Source: CAJQND01 sp051010055 (GTDB taxonomy: Bacteria; Pseudomonadota; Alphaproteobacteria; Rhizobiales; CAJQND01). Taken from it: 19,655 nucleotides of DNA. Location of the stretch: the NCBI GenBank assembly GCA_051010055.1, contig JBPCVY010000028.1:1-19655 (forward strand). Direction: 5' to 3'. The position numbers and the translations under genes are program-made. The notes beneath the pieces were generated by a model, which worked only from the letters and a program-made list of their open reading frames with translations, was not told where the DNA came from and did no database searches. Position 1 is the first letter of the stretch, and every line of letters starts with the position of its first letter. This document shows positions 1 through 8,010 of this stretch, one piece after another.

Positions 1-870
1 GTCCTCAATCTGGCGCACCGTTTCGTTGGTCAGGGGTTGCGCTTCTCCGGTTACACCAAAGGTGCCATCCTTCATATGCCTCCCAGCGCGCCCGCCAACC
101 TGAGCAAGCTCTGCCGGTGTCAATTCGCGCACAATGCGACCGTCAAATTTCTTGGTGGCGGCAAAGGCGACATGGTCCACATCCATGTTAAGCCCCATGC
201 CTATGGCATCGGTGGCAACGAGAAAATCCACATCACCAGATTGGTAAAGCTCTACCTGGGCATTTCGGGTGCGCGGGCTGAGCGCTCCGAGTACAACGGC
301 GGCCCCGCCGCGCTGGCGTCGTATAAGCTCGGCGATGGCGTAAACGGTTTCTGCGGAAAAGGCCACGATGGCGGTTCTACGCGGAAGGCGAGATATCTTC
401 TTCTGGCCGGCATAGGTAAGCGTTGAAAAGCGTGGGCGGGTGACCACGTTGATACCGGGCAGGAGTTTTTCCAAGAGCTCGCGGATGGTTGCCGCACCAA
501 GCAGCATTGTTTCATGGGTGCCGCGCCGGTGCAGGATTCGGTCGGTGAAAATGTGCCCGCGCTCCAGATCGGCTGCAAGCTGCACCTCGTCAATGGCGAG
601 AAAATCGACATTGAGGTCCTGGGGCATGGCCTCGACGGTGCATACGTAGTAGCGCGGTTCAGGGGGAATGATTTTCTCTTCACCGGTTATCAGCGCAACG
701 GCCATCTCGCCAACCCGGCCGCACACTCTGTCGTAAATTTCCCGCGCGAGCAAACGTAGCGGCAAGCCAATCATGCCAGTTTCGTGGCCCAGCATGCGCG
801 ATACCGCTAGATGTGTCTTTCCGGTATTTGTTGGGCCCAGAACGGCGGTGACATTGCGGACGTTCTGCAT
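1..870 (-). CDS. SUV3-like DExH-box RNA helicase, N-terminal part (truncated by window edge)
   Basis: An open frame begins at the ATG complementary to 868-870 and stays open for 290 codons to base 1, so the C-terminal part lies outside the window. The visible part carries the core of a superfamily 2 helicase: Walker A GPTNTGKT (residues 12-19), a DEVQ Walker B/DExH box (94-97), the ATDAIGMGLN segment (219-228) and motif VI QVGGRAGR (257-264). This arrangement matches the mitochondrial-degradosome SUV3-type helicases, which are widespread in alphaproteobacteria; full-length proteins there are much longer (around 1000 residues from memory), and the rest is presumed to lie to the left. A GAGG ribosome-binding site sits 4 nt before the start. 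The expected role is ATP-dependent RNA unwinding in the cytoplasm; the exact substrate is not known from sequence. Its 5' side faces the 692-bp gene-free region. Confidence 0.93.
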   Translation of the reverse strand, partial: MQNVRNVTAVLGPTNTGKTHLAVSRMLGHETGMIGLPLRLLAREIYDRVCGRVGEMAVALITGEEKIIPPEPRYYVCTVEAMPQDLNVDFLAIDEVQLAADLERGHIFTDRILHRRGTHETMLLGAATIRELLEKLLPGINVVTRPRFSTLTYAGQKKISRLPRRTAIVAFSAETVYAIAELIRRQRGGAAVVLGALSPRTRNAQVELYQSGDVDFLVATDAIGMGLNMDVDHVAFAATKKFDGRIVRELTPAELAQVGGRAGRHMKDGTFGVTGEAQPLTNETVRQIED

Positions 871-1013
871 CAGGCCTCTTTCTGGTTGGCGTTGCAAGGT
901 GCTTTGACACCTTTCTGATTATCAATTGTCAGTTAAACATTACCACTGTCCCATGCAAGACCAGGTGACTTACCATTCAGCAATGTATCGTCCTCGAACA
1001 GTTCGTCAACTGG

Positions 1014-1081
1014 TGGAACGGGATGAGAACAAACCATGCCCGAATCGCTGACTCGCCCAGAATCCCCTTTTGTTCGCACGG
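1014..1081 (+). repeat. Imperfect direct repeat, copy 1
   Basis: This segment starts TGGAACGG, runs through GAACAAACCATGCCCGAATC and ends GTTCGCACGG. It recurs at 1236-1300 with about five differences over the first 36 bases and looser similarity afterwards. The copies start 222 bp apart, but their internal ATG triplets are 221 bp apart, so the two lie in different reading frames. This argues for a DNA-level repeat rather than a protein repeat. Confidence 0.6.
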
Positions 1082-1115
1082 CAAACCACTGTTTTTGCAA
1101 ACAGTTTTACGTATT

Positions 1116-1139
1116 TTATCCACACTCCATTGTGGATAA
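1116..1139. promoter_or_regulatory. Inverted pair of perfect DnaA boxes
   Basis: TTATCCACA at 1116-1124 and its exact reverse complement TGTGGATAA at 1131-1139 are separated by 6 bp. Both match the strongest DnaA-box consensus without mismatch. I noticed no other perfect copy in the window. The symmetry could form a hairpin, but there is no T-run after it, so it does not read as a terminator. Confidence 0.6.
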
Positions 1140-1235
1140 CCTGTTCGCCTGCGTTGAAAGCGTTAACCATTTTTTGCTCCTAGTTAATGAAACATTACAG
1201 CCGCCGACACGGACCAACCTGCGCGCGTTAACACC

Positions 1236-1300
1236 TGGAACGGTTGTGAACAAAGCATGTCCGAATCACTCAAATCATCATTTTCCCGTTTCGTTCACGG
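1236..1300 (+). repeat. Imperfect direct repeat, copy 2
   Basis: This is the second copy of the segment at 1014-1081, starting TGGAACGG and running through GAACAAAGCATGTCCGAATC to GTTCACGG. Read on the minus strand it contains TTGTTCACA (1245-1253), one mismatch from a DnaA box; copy 1 has TTGTTCTCA at the same place. Both copies carry GAATC. Confidence 0.6.
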
Positions 1301-1563
1301 CCATATGTTGGGGTGCGCGCAACCACCCCCACCATATTCTGAATCAGCTGTTTGAAGCGCGCCATCTAAAGTGCGCTCGTGTTAACCAATTTGTTTCGAA
1401 TTGAAACAGGTGGTGATTACCCGCCCCGGTGTGCAGTTTCAGAGCATGGATCTTGGCGGCGTTCTGTTGATGAATGCACAGACAGAGTTGTGGAAATCTG
1501 ACTGGAACCTGCTCCGAAACAGCATCCAAACGTGAGTTTGATAGATGAGGACGCCGGTCCGGC

Positions 1564-2422
1564 TCAATTCAGAGCGGCTGTTTGCGAATTTATCGGCTTG
1601 CCGGAAATTGCGCCTTCTTTCATTACCAAATTAAACTTGCGCTCATGCATGACGCCGGAGGCGGCCACGGGCACAAGACGGGTGCCATTGCTGCCGGTAA
1701 CCGGCGCATACCAAATGGTGTAGGGCTTGCCCGGGTCTTCGCGCCATTCCTTTTTCTTTTTGTTTGAAAGACCCGCAATTGGAGACATTGTCAACCGGCA
1801 GGCAAGCGCCGGGCCGCGATAGGAACCGGGGTCCTCCTTGGTGAAGGTTTTAGTGCCCGCTTTCTCAAATTTATAAGAGTAGATCACCTTGCCGGTATAA
1901 ACCCAGTCGGTGCCGGAGCATGTTTTTTGCCGCTCCCTTTGCTGCGTGGCGCATAATGTGGGTGAGCGGATTGGTAACTGATGATTTTATGACCTTTGCA
2001 ACCTCTTTCTCACGGTAAGGGGCGATTTCATAGTTGCGCTTCACATCGGGTGCTTTTTTCCCGGTCCAGGAAATGGCGATGTGGCGCTTTTTCTTTTTTG
2101 AGTCCGATTTCATAACGAACGAGGTAGGCACCACATTGCGCTTGCCGACCACGCCGCGGGCGGTCATGTCCACTTTGGCATTGGCAAAAAACTTTACAAA
2201 ACCCTTCGCCCGGATGGCCACATTGGTGGTGTAGGCGTTTTCATCAATCTTCATGTCGAGATTGATTTTGTAAACCTTCATGCCGAATGCGTGGACGTCG
2301 TAGCGCATCTGAATGCGGTCCGCAGCCTCAACTGGAAGGCTGGACGCCGCCAGAAATGCTGCCAGGGGGGCTGTGAACGCAAGACGGGAATGTTGCTGCC
2401 AGTTCTTGAAAATTTTTATCAT
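1564..2422 (-). pseudogene. DUF3108 envelope protein, split by a frameshift
   Basis: Two minus-strand frames together make one DUF3108-type protein. The first (from 2422) has a signal peptide (hydrophobic stretch ending VEAA near residue 34) and the N-terminal beta-rich part through NPLTHIMRHAAKGAA. It then meets a run of six A on the coding strand (1923-1928) and is followed by out-of-frame residues and an early stop at 1871. In the next frame the expected continuation CSGTDWVYTGK...YSYKFEKAG resumes and runs to the stop at 1564. Removing one A restores a 285-residue protein. The start has an AGGA ribosome-binding site. Family members are predicted exported proteins of unknown function and sit between rpmB and the helicase in related genomes. 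Either the gene is truly broken or the base is a homopolymer sequencing or assembly error; the sequence alone cannot tell. Confidence 0.78.
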
Positions 2423-2544
2423 TTTTGTCCTGGATCAATATCAAAATGCACGTGAAATGCCGGATGTAGTTAGCCTAATGGCGTGTGCGGGTTCATATTC
2501 GCCAGAATTACGGCAAAAGTCAGTCTTTGCATGCACCTTCTCTC

Positions 2545-2573
2545 TTGACGAAAGCTTGCCTGGAGCATATACG
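2545..2573 (+). promoter_or_regulatory. Predicted sigma-70-type promoter of rpmB
   Basis: A TTGACG -35 element (2545-2550) is followed after exactly 17 bp by TATACG (2568-2573). It lies 66 bp before the rpmB start, on the same strand, in the 217-bp divergent gap between DUF3108 and rpmB. Spacing and -35 match are good; the -10 is fair. Confidence 0.55.
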
Positions 2574-2639
2574 AACCCGACTTTGGCGCTGGATACGATC
2601 GCGCCGTATTGGAATTCTATAGCACACTGGAGCTGACCA

Positions 2640-2930
2640 ATGGCCCGTCGCTGCGAGCTAACTGGAAAATCTGTTCAGGCTGGTAATAATGTCAGCCACG
2701 CCAACAATAAATCCCGCCGCCGGTTCATGCCGAACCTGTGCGATGTTCACCTCATGAGCGATGCTCTTGGACGTTCATTTTCGTTCAAGGTAAGTGCTGC
2801 AGCGCTACGCTCGGTTGAACACCGTGGCGGCCTTGACCGGTTCTTGAGAAAGGCACGCGATTCTGAGCTTTCCGCAAAAGCGCTGAAAGTGAAAAAAGAC
2901 ATCGCCAAGAAAGAAGCCGCTGCCGCTTAA
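2640..2930 (+). CDS. rpmB: 50S ribosomal protein L28
   Basis: This 96-residue basic protein begins MARRCELTGKSVQAGNNVSH and carries the ANNKSRRRFMPNL core typical of bacterial L28, a structural protein of the large ribosomal subunit. Its length matches the somewhat extended alphaproteobacterial form, whose tail here is rich in Lys and Ala. A GGAG ribosome-binding site precedes the ATG. It stands alone on the plus strand between minus-strand neighbours, with its own likely promoter at 2545-2573 and a terminator right after it, as expected for a highly expressed single gene. Neighbouring DUF3108, helicase and phytase-like genes fit the usual rhizobial context. Nothing is odd about it. Confidence 0.97.
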   Translation: MARRCELTGKSVQAGNNVSHANNKSRRRFMPNLCDVHLMSDALGRSFSFKVSAAALRSVEHRGGLDRFLRKARDSELSAKALKVKKDIAKKEAAAA

Positions 2931-2953
2931 CCAGAGCGGGTCTTAAGGTTTCA

Positions 2954-2993
2954 AACCCGCAACTGTGTGCTGGCCACCGGTTGTGGGTTTTTT
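2954..2993 (+). terminator. Intrinsic terminator after rpmB
   Basis: AACCCGCAAC (2954-2963) pairs with GTTGTGGGTT (with one G-T pair) around a loop that can pair further, and a run of T follows (2988-2993). It lies 24 bp after the rpmB stop and just before the end of the convergent phytase-like gene, so it ends rpmB transcription. Confidence 0.72.
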
Positions 2994-3002
2994 CATGGGC
3001 GA

Positions 3003-4010
3003 TTATCTGCCGGGCCAGGAAAACTGCATCAAGAGCGTGCGCTGAACCCCGCGATTAAAATTATCATCGGAAATCAACGTGAAGATGAGCCGGCCCGCGG
3101 CATCGCGGTGCGCTGAGAGCCCTTCCATATTATCAACTGAATGTCCCGGTGCAGATGCCTCCATCAGGATCCGCCCATCAAGGGCGCCGCCGCCAGCTAA
3201 GTCTTTTGCCGCCACCAGCCGCATGGCAACGCTTGGAAGTTTCAGAGCGCCTAACCGGCGTTCAAGCAACACAATGTCACCACCCTCCAGGATTGTGACG
3301 TCGGTGATCGAATATTTCTGGCGCCTGCGGATGGAAAACCGTTCAGCCTTCTTACGGCTCTTTTTCCAAAGATAGCCGATGACGTTTCCGTTCTTGTCCA
3401 GATTGCGTTCAGAAATCGCAATGAGCTTGCCGGCATTCGTCCCTGACGTAAATCGCCCCACCGCCTCCAGCTCCTTGTTATCGGGGCCTTTAATGAGCCC
3501 TTTCGGCACCTTGATGGTTTCCGATTTTCCGGTAATGCCGTTCTGATAAAGCTCGATACGCGGTTCACGCTCAAACCCAACGAGGATGCCATCTTCCGGC
3601 CTATCACCATTGAAGGCAATGGATTCAGCGTCCTGGTTGCGCTTGCGCTTAAAGGGTTTGCCTTTGCTGTTTAACAGCGGACCCATGGTTGGCGCGGCGA
3701 TGCCCGTAAGGCGGCCGTTTTGATGGACAAGGTGTGCCCGAAACCACCAGGCCCGGTCGCTTGTGGCTATGAACCGGCTGCCATCGGCATTTACCAGAAT
3801 GCCAGAAAACCCGCCGAAGACGCGCTTTTTTGAACGCAGAACCAGACCACCGAGATATTCAAGTTCGCCGAACTTGGTTCGGCTTTCATCAAGATTGGAA
3901 AAGGGCACTGGCCGTACGGTGACGTTTATGTCATTTGCCAGTGCTGGGCTCAGAATCGCCAAAACCGTTAGCGCAAAGACAAACTTGCCGAAACGGTCCA
4001 GGGCCCACAT
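3003..4010 (-). CDS. Esterase-like activity of phytase family protein, exported
   Basis: The product is 335 residues and resembles the 'esterase-like activity of phytase' family (beta-propeller-like, PF13449 type). I chose the ATG at 4010 because the following residues form a clean signal peptide (MWALDRFGKFVFAL...SPALA, cleavage near residue 25) and an AGAGGG sits upstream. An earlier in-frame ATG at 4088 would add a charged, non-signal stretch overlapping cobT. Typical segments include FGGFSGILVNADGSRFIATSDR, the ESIAF segment, ELEAVGRF and DNMEGLSAHRD near the C-terminus. It starts 10 bp after cobT and is probably co-transcribed with cobS-cobT. The catalytic role is not established; it should act in the periplasm. 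The family call is from recognition of these segments, not from a search. Confidence 0.82.
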   Translation of the reverse strand: MWALDRFGKFVFALTVLAILSPALANDINVTVRPVPFSNLDESRTKFGELEYLGGLVLRSKKRVFGGFSGILVNADGSRFIATSDRAWWFRAHLVHQNGRLTGIAAPTMGPLLNSKGKPFKRKRNQDAESIAFNGDRPEDGILVGFEREPRIELYQNGITGKSETIKVPKGLIKGPDNKELEAVGRFTSGTNAGKLIAISERNLDKNGNVIGYLWKKSRKKAERFSIRRRQKYSITDVTILEGGDIVLLERRLGALKLPSVAMRLVAAKDLAGGGALDGRILMEASAPGHSVDNMEGLSAHRDAAGRLIFTLISDDNFNRGVQRTLLMQFSWPGR

Positions 4011-4020
4011 GCCGCGCCCT

Positions 4021-5895
4021 CTACGAGGCCTTCGCTCGTGGAGGCGCCATCCTTGAATGTACCTCTTTTTCTTCAAACAGCTCGGCAAGTTTTTCCGTCA
4101 TGGCGCCGCCCAGCTCCTCTGCGTCCACAATGGTTACAGCGCGCTTGTAGTAGCGGGTAACGTCGTGGCCAATGCCGATGGCGATGAGCTCAACCGGCGA
4201 ACGGGTTTCGATTTCTTCGATAACCTGGCGCAGATGACGCTCAAGGTAGCTGCCCGTGTTGACAGAAAGAGTTGAATCATCAACCGGCGCGCCATCAGAA
4301 ATAACCATCAGGATACGCCGTTGCTCTGGCCGGGCAAGCAGCCTGCTATGGGCCCAAATCAGCGCTTCGCCGTCAATATTTTCCTTCAACAGGCCCTCAC
4401 GCATCATCAGGCCAAGATTGCGCCGTGCGCGCCGCCAGGGCATGTCTGCGGCCTTGTAGATGATGTGGCGTAAATCGTTGAGCCTGCCGGGCGAGGCCGG
4501 TTTGCCGGCAGCCAGCCATTCCTCGCGCGCCTGCCCGCCCTTCCAGGCGCGGGTGGTGAACCCGAGAATTTCAGTTTTCACGCCGCACCGCTCAAGGGTG
4601 CGCGCCAGAATATCTGCACAGGTTGCGGCGACAGAAATGGGCCGCCCGCGCATGGAGCCTGAATTGTCCAAAAGCAAGGTTACAACCGTGTCGCGGAATT
4701 CGGTATCAAGCTCAACCTTGAATGAGAGCGGGTGCATAGGGTCGGTGACCACACGGGACAAACGGCCCGCATCAAGAATGCCCTCTTCCAGGTCAAATTC
4801 CCACGACCTGTTCTGCTGGGCCAGAAGCCGGCGCTGGAGCCGGTTGGCAAGGCGCGCGACCACCCCTTGCAGGGATGCAAGCTGCTTGTCGAGATAATTG
4901 CGCAACCGGGTGAGCTCTTCGGGGTCACACAAATCCTCAGCCGCAATCACTTCATCGAATTTGTTTGAGAACACCTTGTAGGCGTTCTCATCAGCGCGGT
5001 TGGAGAACGGGGTTTGCGGTCGGAACGGTTCTGAGCCATCGGGTGCTTCATCTGAATCGAAATCATCCGGCAGATCATCGACGTCAATCTCAACTGCATC
5101 TTCTTCGGTTGCCTGAGTGTCACCATCAACCTGTTCGGAGCGCTCAGCGGATTCGGCCTCAGAATCGGCATCTGACTGCTGCTCTGATTGATCAGGATCA
5201 CCTGCATCGGGATCGGCCTGATCATCATTGTCCTCGTCCGTATTGTCCGGGTCATCGCCGAGCTCATCAGCCATATCAAGCGAGGCAATGATGTCGCGAG
5301 TCATGCGCGCAAAGGTTGTTTGGTCTTCCAGGCGTTCTTTCAGCTCATCAAGCTGGCTTCCGGCCTTTTGCTCAATCCATGGCCGCCACAAATCCACCAA
5401 AAGCTGAGCGTTTTGCGGTGCTTCTTGTCCAGTGAGCCGTTGGCGCACCATAAGTGCAAGAGCTTCTTCAAGGGGGGCATCGCTTCGCTCGCGTACATTT
5501 TCGGTACGCGCATCCTGATAACGGTTGTCCAGCATGGCAGTGAGGTTATCGGCCATGCCTTTCATTTTGCTGGCGCCAATTGCTTCTATGCGGGCCTGCT
5601 CCACCGCTTCAAACACCGCGCGGGCATTTTGTCCTTCAGGAGACATGCGCGCATGAATGGCATCATCATGGTTGGCGATGCGCAGCGCAAAACTGTCGGC
5701 GATGCCACGGGTGATAGCCACAGAGGATTTGGTCAAATCCCGTTCCACCTGAGGCATTCTTGCCTTATTGCCGCTGATGGAAGGTTTTTCGGCGCCAAAG
5801 GTAACGGTCAATTCCGGGTCTTCGGCAATGGTGCGCATGGCAAGCACAACCGACCGTTTGAACGGTTCAGCCGGAGACTCGAAATCCTTTACCAT
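4021..5895 (-). CDS. cobT: Aerobic cobaltochelatase subunit CobT
   Basis: CobT is a subunit of the ATP-dependent CobNST chelatase that inserts cobalt into hydrogenobyrinic acid a,c-diamide in aerobic cobalamin synthesis. The 624-residue length is normal for the family. In order it has an N-terminal helical part beginning MVKDFESPAEPFKR, a long strongly acidic linker (about residues 210-290, rich in Asp, Glu and Gln), and a C-terminal von Willebrand A domain with the MIDAS motif DNSGSMRG near residue 408 and VISDGAPVDDS later. It follows cobS by 18 bp in the same direction, so the two AAA+/VWA partners should be made together; CobN is not in this window. The BchD/ChlD magnesium-chelatase subunit has a similar plan, but the sequence and pairing with CobS favour CobT. 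Confidence 0.96.
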   Translation of the reverse strand: MVKDFESPAEPFKRSVVLAMRTIAEDPELTVTFGAEKPSISGNKARMPQVERDLTKSSVAITRGIADSFALRIANHDDAIHARMSPEGQNARAVFEAVEQARIEAIGASKMKGMADNLTAMLDNRYQDARTENVRERSDAPLEEALALMVRQRLTGQEAPQNAQLLVDLWRPWIEQKAGSQLDELKERLEDQTTFARMTRDIIASLDMADELGDDPDNTDEDNDDQADPDAGDPDQSEQQSDADSEAESAERSEQVDGDTQATEEDAVEIDVDDLPDDFDSDEAPDGSEPFRPQTPFSNRADENAYKVFSNKFDEVIAAEDLCDPEELTRLRNYLDKQLASLQGVVARLANRLQRRLLAQQNRSWEFDLEEGILDAGRLSRVVTDPMHPLSFKVELDTEFRDTVVTLLLDNSGSMRGRPISVAATCADILARTLERCGVKTEILGFTTRAWKGGQAREEWLAAGKPASPGRLNDLRHIIYKAADMPWRRARRNLGLMMREGLLKENIDGEALIWAHSRLLARPEQRRILMVISDGAPVDDSTLSVNTGSYLERHLRQVIEEIETRSPVELIAIGIGHDVTRYYKRAVTIVDAEELGGAMTEKLAELFEEKEVHSRMAPPRAKAS

Positions 5896-5913
5896 CTGGA
5901 GGCCTTCCGGTTC

Positions 5914-6903
5914 TTACGACAGGACAGCATTGGCCGTTGATTCCGGCAGCTCCTCGCCCATGCAGCGCTGGTAGAACTCTGCAACCAGGCCACGCTCCAA
6001 CTCGTCGCACTTGTTGAGGAACGTCAACCTGAAGGCAAAGCCAAGATCATCGAAAATCTCGGCATTTTCCGCCCAGGTGAGAACCGTCCGCGGGCTCATG
6101 ACGGTAGACAGATCACCGTTCATAAAGGCTTCCCGGGTAAGGTCGGCAACCCGGACCATATTGGAAACGGTCTCGCGGCCTTCCTTGTTCTGGTAGTTCT
6201 TGCACTTGGCTTCGATAATTGCCGTTTCATTGTCGTGCGGCAGATAGTTGAGCGTTGTGACAATCGACCAACGGTCCATTTGACCCTGGTTGATTTGCTG
6301 GGTGCCGTGATAAAGGCCGGACGTATCACCAAGGCCCACCGTGTTTGCGGTTGCAAACAGCCGGAACCAGGGGTGCGGGCGGATCACCCGGCTCTGGTCG
6401 AGCAGGGTAAGCTTGCCGGAAACCTCCAGCACGCGCTGGATAACAAACATCACATCCGGGCGCCCGGCATCATATTCATCGAACACAATTGCCGTGTTGG
6501 TTTGCAGCGCCCACGGCAGAATGCCTTCACGGAATTCCGTGACCTGTTTTCCGTCTTTGAGAACAATCGCGTCCTTGCCTACCAAGTCGATCCTGGAAAT
6601 ATGGCTGTCGAGATTGACGCGCACGGTCGGCCAGTTAAGGCGGGCTGCCACCTGCTCAATATGAGTGGACTTACCGGTGCCGTGATAGCCGGTGATCATT
6701 ACGCGCCGGTTATGGGCAAATCCCGCAAGGATTGCCAGAGTAGTCTCCCGGTCGAAAATATAATCTTCATCCAAATCGGGCACATGTTCATCGGCCTGCG
6801 AAAACGCAGGTACTTCCATGTCACTATCGATCCCGAAAAGCTGACGCACTGAGACTTTTAAGTCCGGCTGAACAAGCTCGGCGCCATTTATATGGGCATC
6901 CAT
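5914..6903 (-). CDS. cobS: Aerobic cobaltochelatase subunit CobS
   Basis: This AAA+ ATPase of 329 residues pairs with CobT to power cobalt insertion by CobN. Walker A GYHGTGKST (72-80), Walker B FDEYD (141-145) and the sensor segment LFATANTVGLGD are plain. The N-terminus (QLFGIDSDMEVPAF) is also characteristic of CobS. It is the first gene of the likely cobS-cobT-phytase-like unit, with a GGAG 12 nt before the ATG. The 119-bp gap to the upstream DnaJ-domain gene should hold a promoter, but I see no convincing one and no cobalamin-riboswitch B12 box. Confidence 0.97.
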   Translation of the reverse strand: MDAHINGAELVQPDLKVSVRQLFGIDSDMEVPAFSQADEHVPDLDEDYIFDRETTLAILAGFAHNRRVMITGYHGTGKSTHIEQVAARLNWPTVRVNLDSHISRIDLVGKDAIVLKDGKQVTEFREGILPWALQTNTAIVFDEYDAGRPDVMFVIQRVLEVSGKLTLLDQSRVIRPHPWFRLFATANTVGLGDTSGLYHGTQQINQGQMDRWSIVTTLNYLPHDNETAIIEAKCKNYQNKEGRETVSNMVRVADLTREAFMNGDLSTVMSPRTVLTWAENAEIFDDLGFAFRLTFLNKCDELERGLVAEFYQRCMGEELPESTANAVLS

Positions 6904-7022
6904 TTTCTCTATATCTCCGATTTTCGGCGGGAGTTATCAATCAGGTTGCGGAACCTAGTTTGCAAAACTGGTATCATGCAAGCGCTTGATTGCGAAATAT
7001 ATGGCTCCAATTGCGCCAAATA

Positions 7023-7646
7023 TCAACAAAAACCAGCGGATTTAAGATAATCGTAGGCTTGAACAATTTCCCGGAACCGGTCCTCGGAAGCACGGCTGCC
7101 GCCATTTGCGTCCGGATGGTGCCGTTTGACCAGGGATTTGTACTGCTTTTTCACCTCTTCCGGGCTGGCATTAGCATCAAGGCTTAGCGCCTGCAACGCC
7201 TTGCGCTCGGCGTTGCGGACAGCGCGACGCGGCTCTTCTGGCTTGGGATTTGCGCCGTTCTCCCCGAATAGGCCAAACGTGTCCGTAAATTGCGGTGATT
7301 GGCGGTAGCCATCGGTGCTAGTCTTTTTTACTTTTTCCTTGCCGGTTTTGGATGCATTAGCGCCCATACGCCATGTGGGCCGGTGGCCAGAGCGCGCGTC
7401 TGCCTGGAAGGCTTGAACATCGTCCTCCTTCATGCCCTTAAAATAATTGTAGGACTTGTTGTACTGGCGTACATGGTCGACGCAAAAGTGATAGTACTCA
7501 CCTTCACTCTCACGCCCGCGCGGGGCCGGGAATTTGCCAGGTTTATCGCAGTCCGGCCAATCGCACCCGCGCTCTTCCTTGCGCAGGAGACGATCTTCGT
7601 CGGGCTTGACGCGAATTTTGTCGAAATATTTTGAATCAAGTTTCAT
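7023..7646 (-). CDS. DnaJ-domain protein with C-terminal J domain
   Basis: The protein has 207 residues. The J domain is at the C-terminus (about 148-205), with the diagnostic HPD at 177-179 in VKRHHPDANGG, so it can be expected to stimulate an Hsp70 (DnaK) ATPase. The N-terminal half has a conserved Cys/His-containing patch (CDWPDC at 28-33 and HFCVDH at 53-58) that could bind a metal; that is inference. It lacks the Gly/Phe and zinc-finger regions of true DnaJ, so it is a J-protein of the type found next to cobS and bolA in rhizobia. It is transcribed divergently from bolA across an 88-bp gap and towards cobS. Confidence 0.92.
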   Translation of the reverse strand: MKLDSKYFDKIRVKPDEDRLLRKEERGCDWPDCDKPGKFPAPRGRESEGEYYHFCVDHVRQYNKSYNYFKGMKEDDVQAFQADARSGHRPTWRMGANASKTGKEKVKKTSTDGYRQSPQFTDTFGLFGENGANPKPEEPRRAVRNAERKALQALSLDANASPEEVKKQYKSLVKRHHPDANGGSRASEDRFREIVQAYDYLKSAGFC

Positions 7647-7734
7647 GGACCGCGTATAATAAACTTTTTGATGGGCTCTGCATAGGAATGATCACCTTGC
7701 TCATCCAGTTTTCACCGGGAAGGATTAAAAAATA

Positions 7735-8010
7735 ATGGCGTCCGTTCGCGAAACCATGCGCAAAAAGCTCGAGGCAGCTTTCAACCCGGCTGAACTGGAT
7801 CTGCGTGACGATTCTCATCACCATGCGGGCCATTCCGGTGCACGGCCGGAAGGTGAAACCCACTTCACAGTTCATATTGTGGCAGAGGCGTTCAACAGTG
7901 CGTCGCGCCTGGAACGCCATCGCATGGTCAACAAGGCGCTTTCAGAAGAGCTGGCTGGCCCGGTTCATGCCCTGGCAATCAAGGCATACGCTCCTGGCGA
8001 GCATGGCTGA
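7735..8010 (+). CDS. bolA: BolA family protein
   Basis: This 91-residue protein shows the BolA fold signature: a SHHHAGHSG segment (27-35), THFTVHIV (42-49), RLERHRMVNKAL (58-69) and the invariant His in GPVHALAIKAY (H78). BolA proteins work with monothiol glutaredoxins in iron-sulfur cluster handling and have been described as transcriptional regulators; which applies here cannot be read from sequence. A GGAAGGA ribosome-binding site precedes the start. The gene diverges from the DnaJ-domain gene, and its last 32 bases overlap the end of the opposing oxidoreductase gene, so the two messages are partly antisense. Confidence 0.92.
   Translation: MASVRETMRKKLEAAFNPAELDLRDDSHHHAGHSGARPEGETHFTVHIVAEAFNSASRLERHRMVNKALSEELAGPVHALAIKAYAPGEHG

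Larger units (their letters stand above)
871..1563. other. Gene-free region with replication-origin-like motifs
   Basis: I see no credible gene in these 692 bases between the helicase start and the DUF3108 stop. The region contains two perfect TTATCCACA DnaA boxes facing each other (1116-1139) and near-match DnaA boxes, for example TTGTTCACA on the minus strand at 1245-1253. There are three GTTAAC palindromes (1162, 1227, 1381), one within a TTAACCAT resembling a CtrA half-site. Five GANTC sites (1042, 1050, 1060, 1263, 1341) are the target of the CcrM methylase in alphaproteobacteria. A ~65-bp imperfect direct repeat is present (1014-1081 and 1236-1300). DnaA boxes, CtrA-like sites and GANTC sites together are the parts seen in the Caulobacter origin. 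That this is an origin here is inference; it could instead be a DnaA/CtrA-controlled promoter region for the helicase. Confidence 0.35.

Noticed and set aside
1036..1404. 122-codon plus-strand open frame in the gap right of the helicase
   Set aside because: Its translation resembles no family, has odd composition (many Asn, His, Cys) and runs through both copies of the direct repeat in different frames, so it is better explained as noncoding DNA.
1553..1563. GCCGG/CCGGC hairpin right after the DUF3108 stop as a terminator
   Set aside because: Only a 5-bp stem with a one-base loop and no T-run on either strand.
2313..2636. 107-codon plus-strand frame upstream of rpmB
   Set aside because: It overlaps the signal-peptide end of DUF3108 antisense and covers the rpmB promoter; no family resemblance.
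6904..7022. Cobalamin riboswitch upstream of cobS
   Set aside because: No B12-box-like conserved segment, and the gap is too short (119 bp) for a usual cobalamin riboswitch plus promoter.
6955..7029. Tiny minus-strand frame after the DnaJ-like gene with a hydrophobic stretch (LIFGAIGAIYFAIKRLH)
   Set aside because: It would need a TTG start overlapping the DnaJ stop, has no clear ribosome-binding site and only about 24 codons. The hydrophobic stretch is suggestive, but not enough to call.
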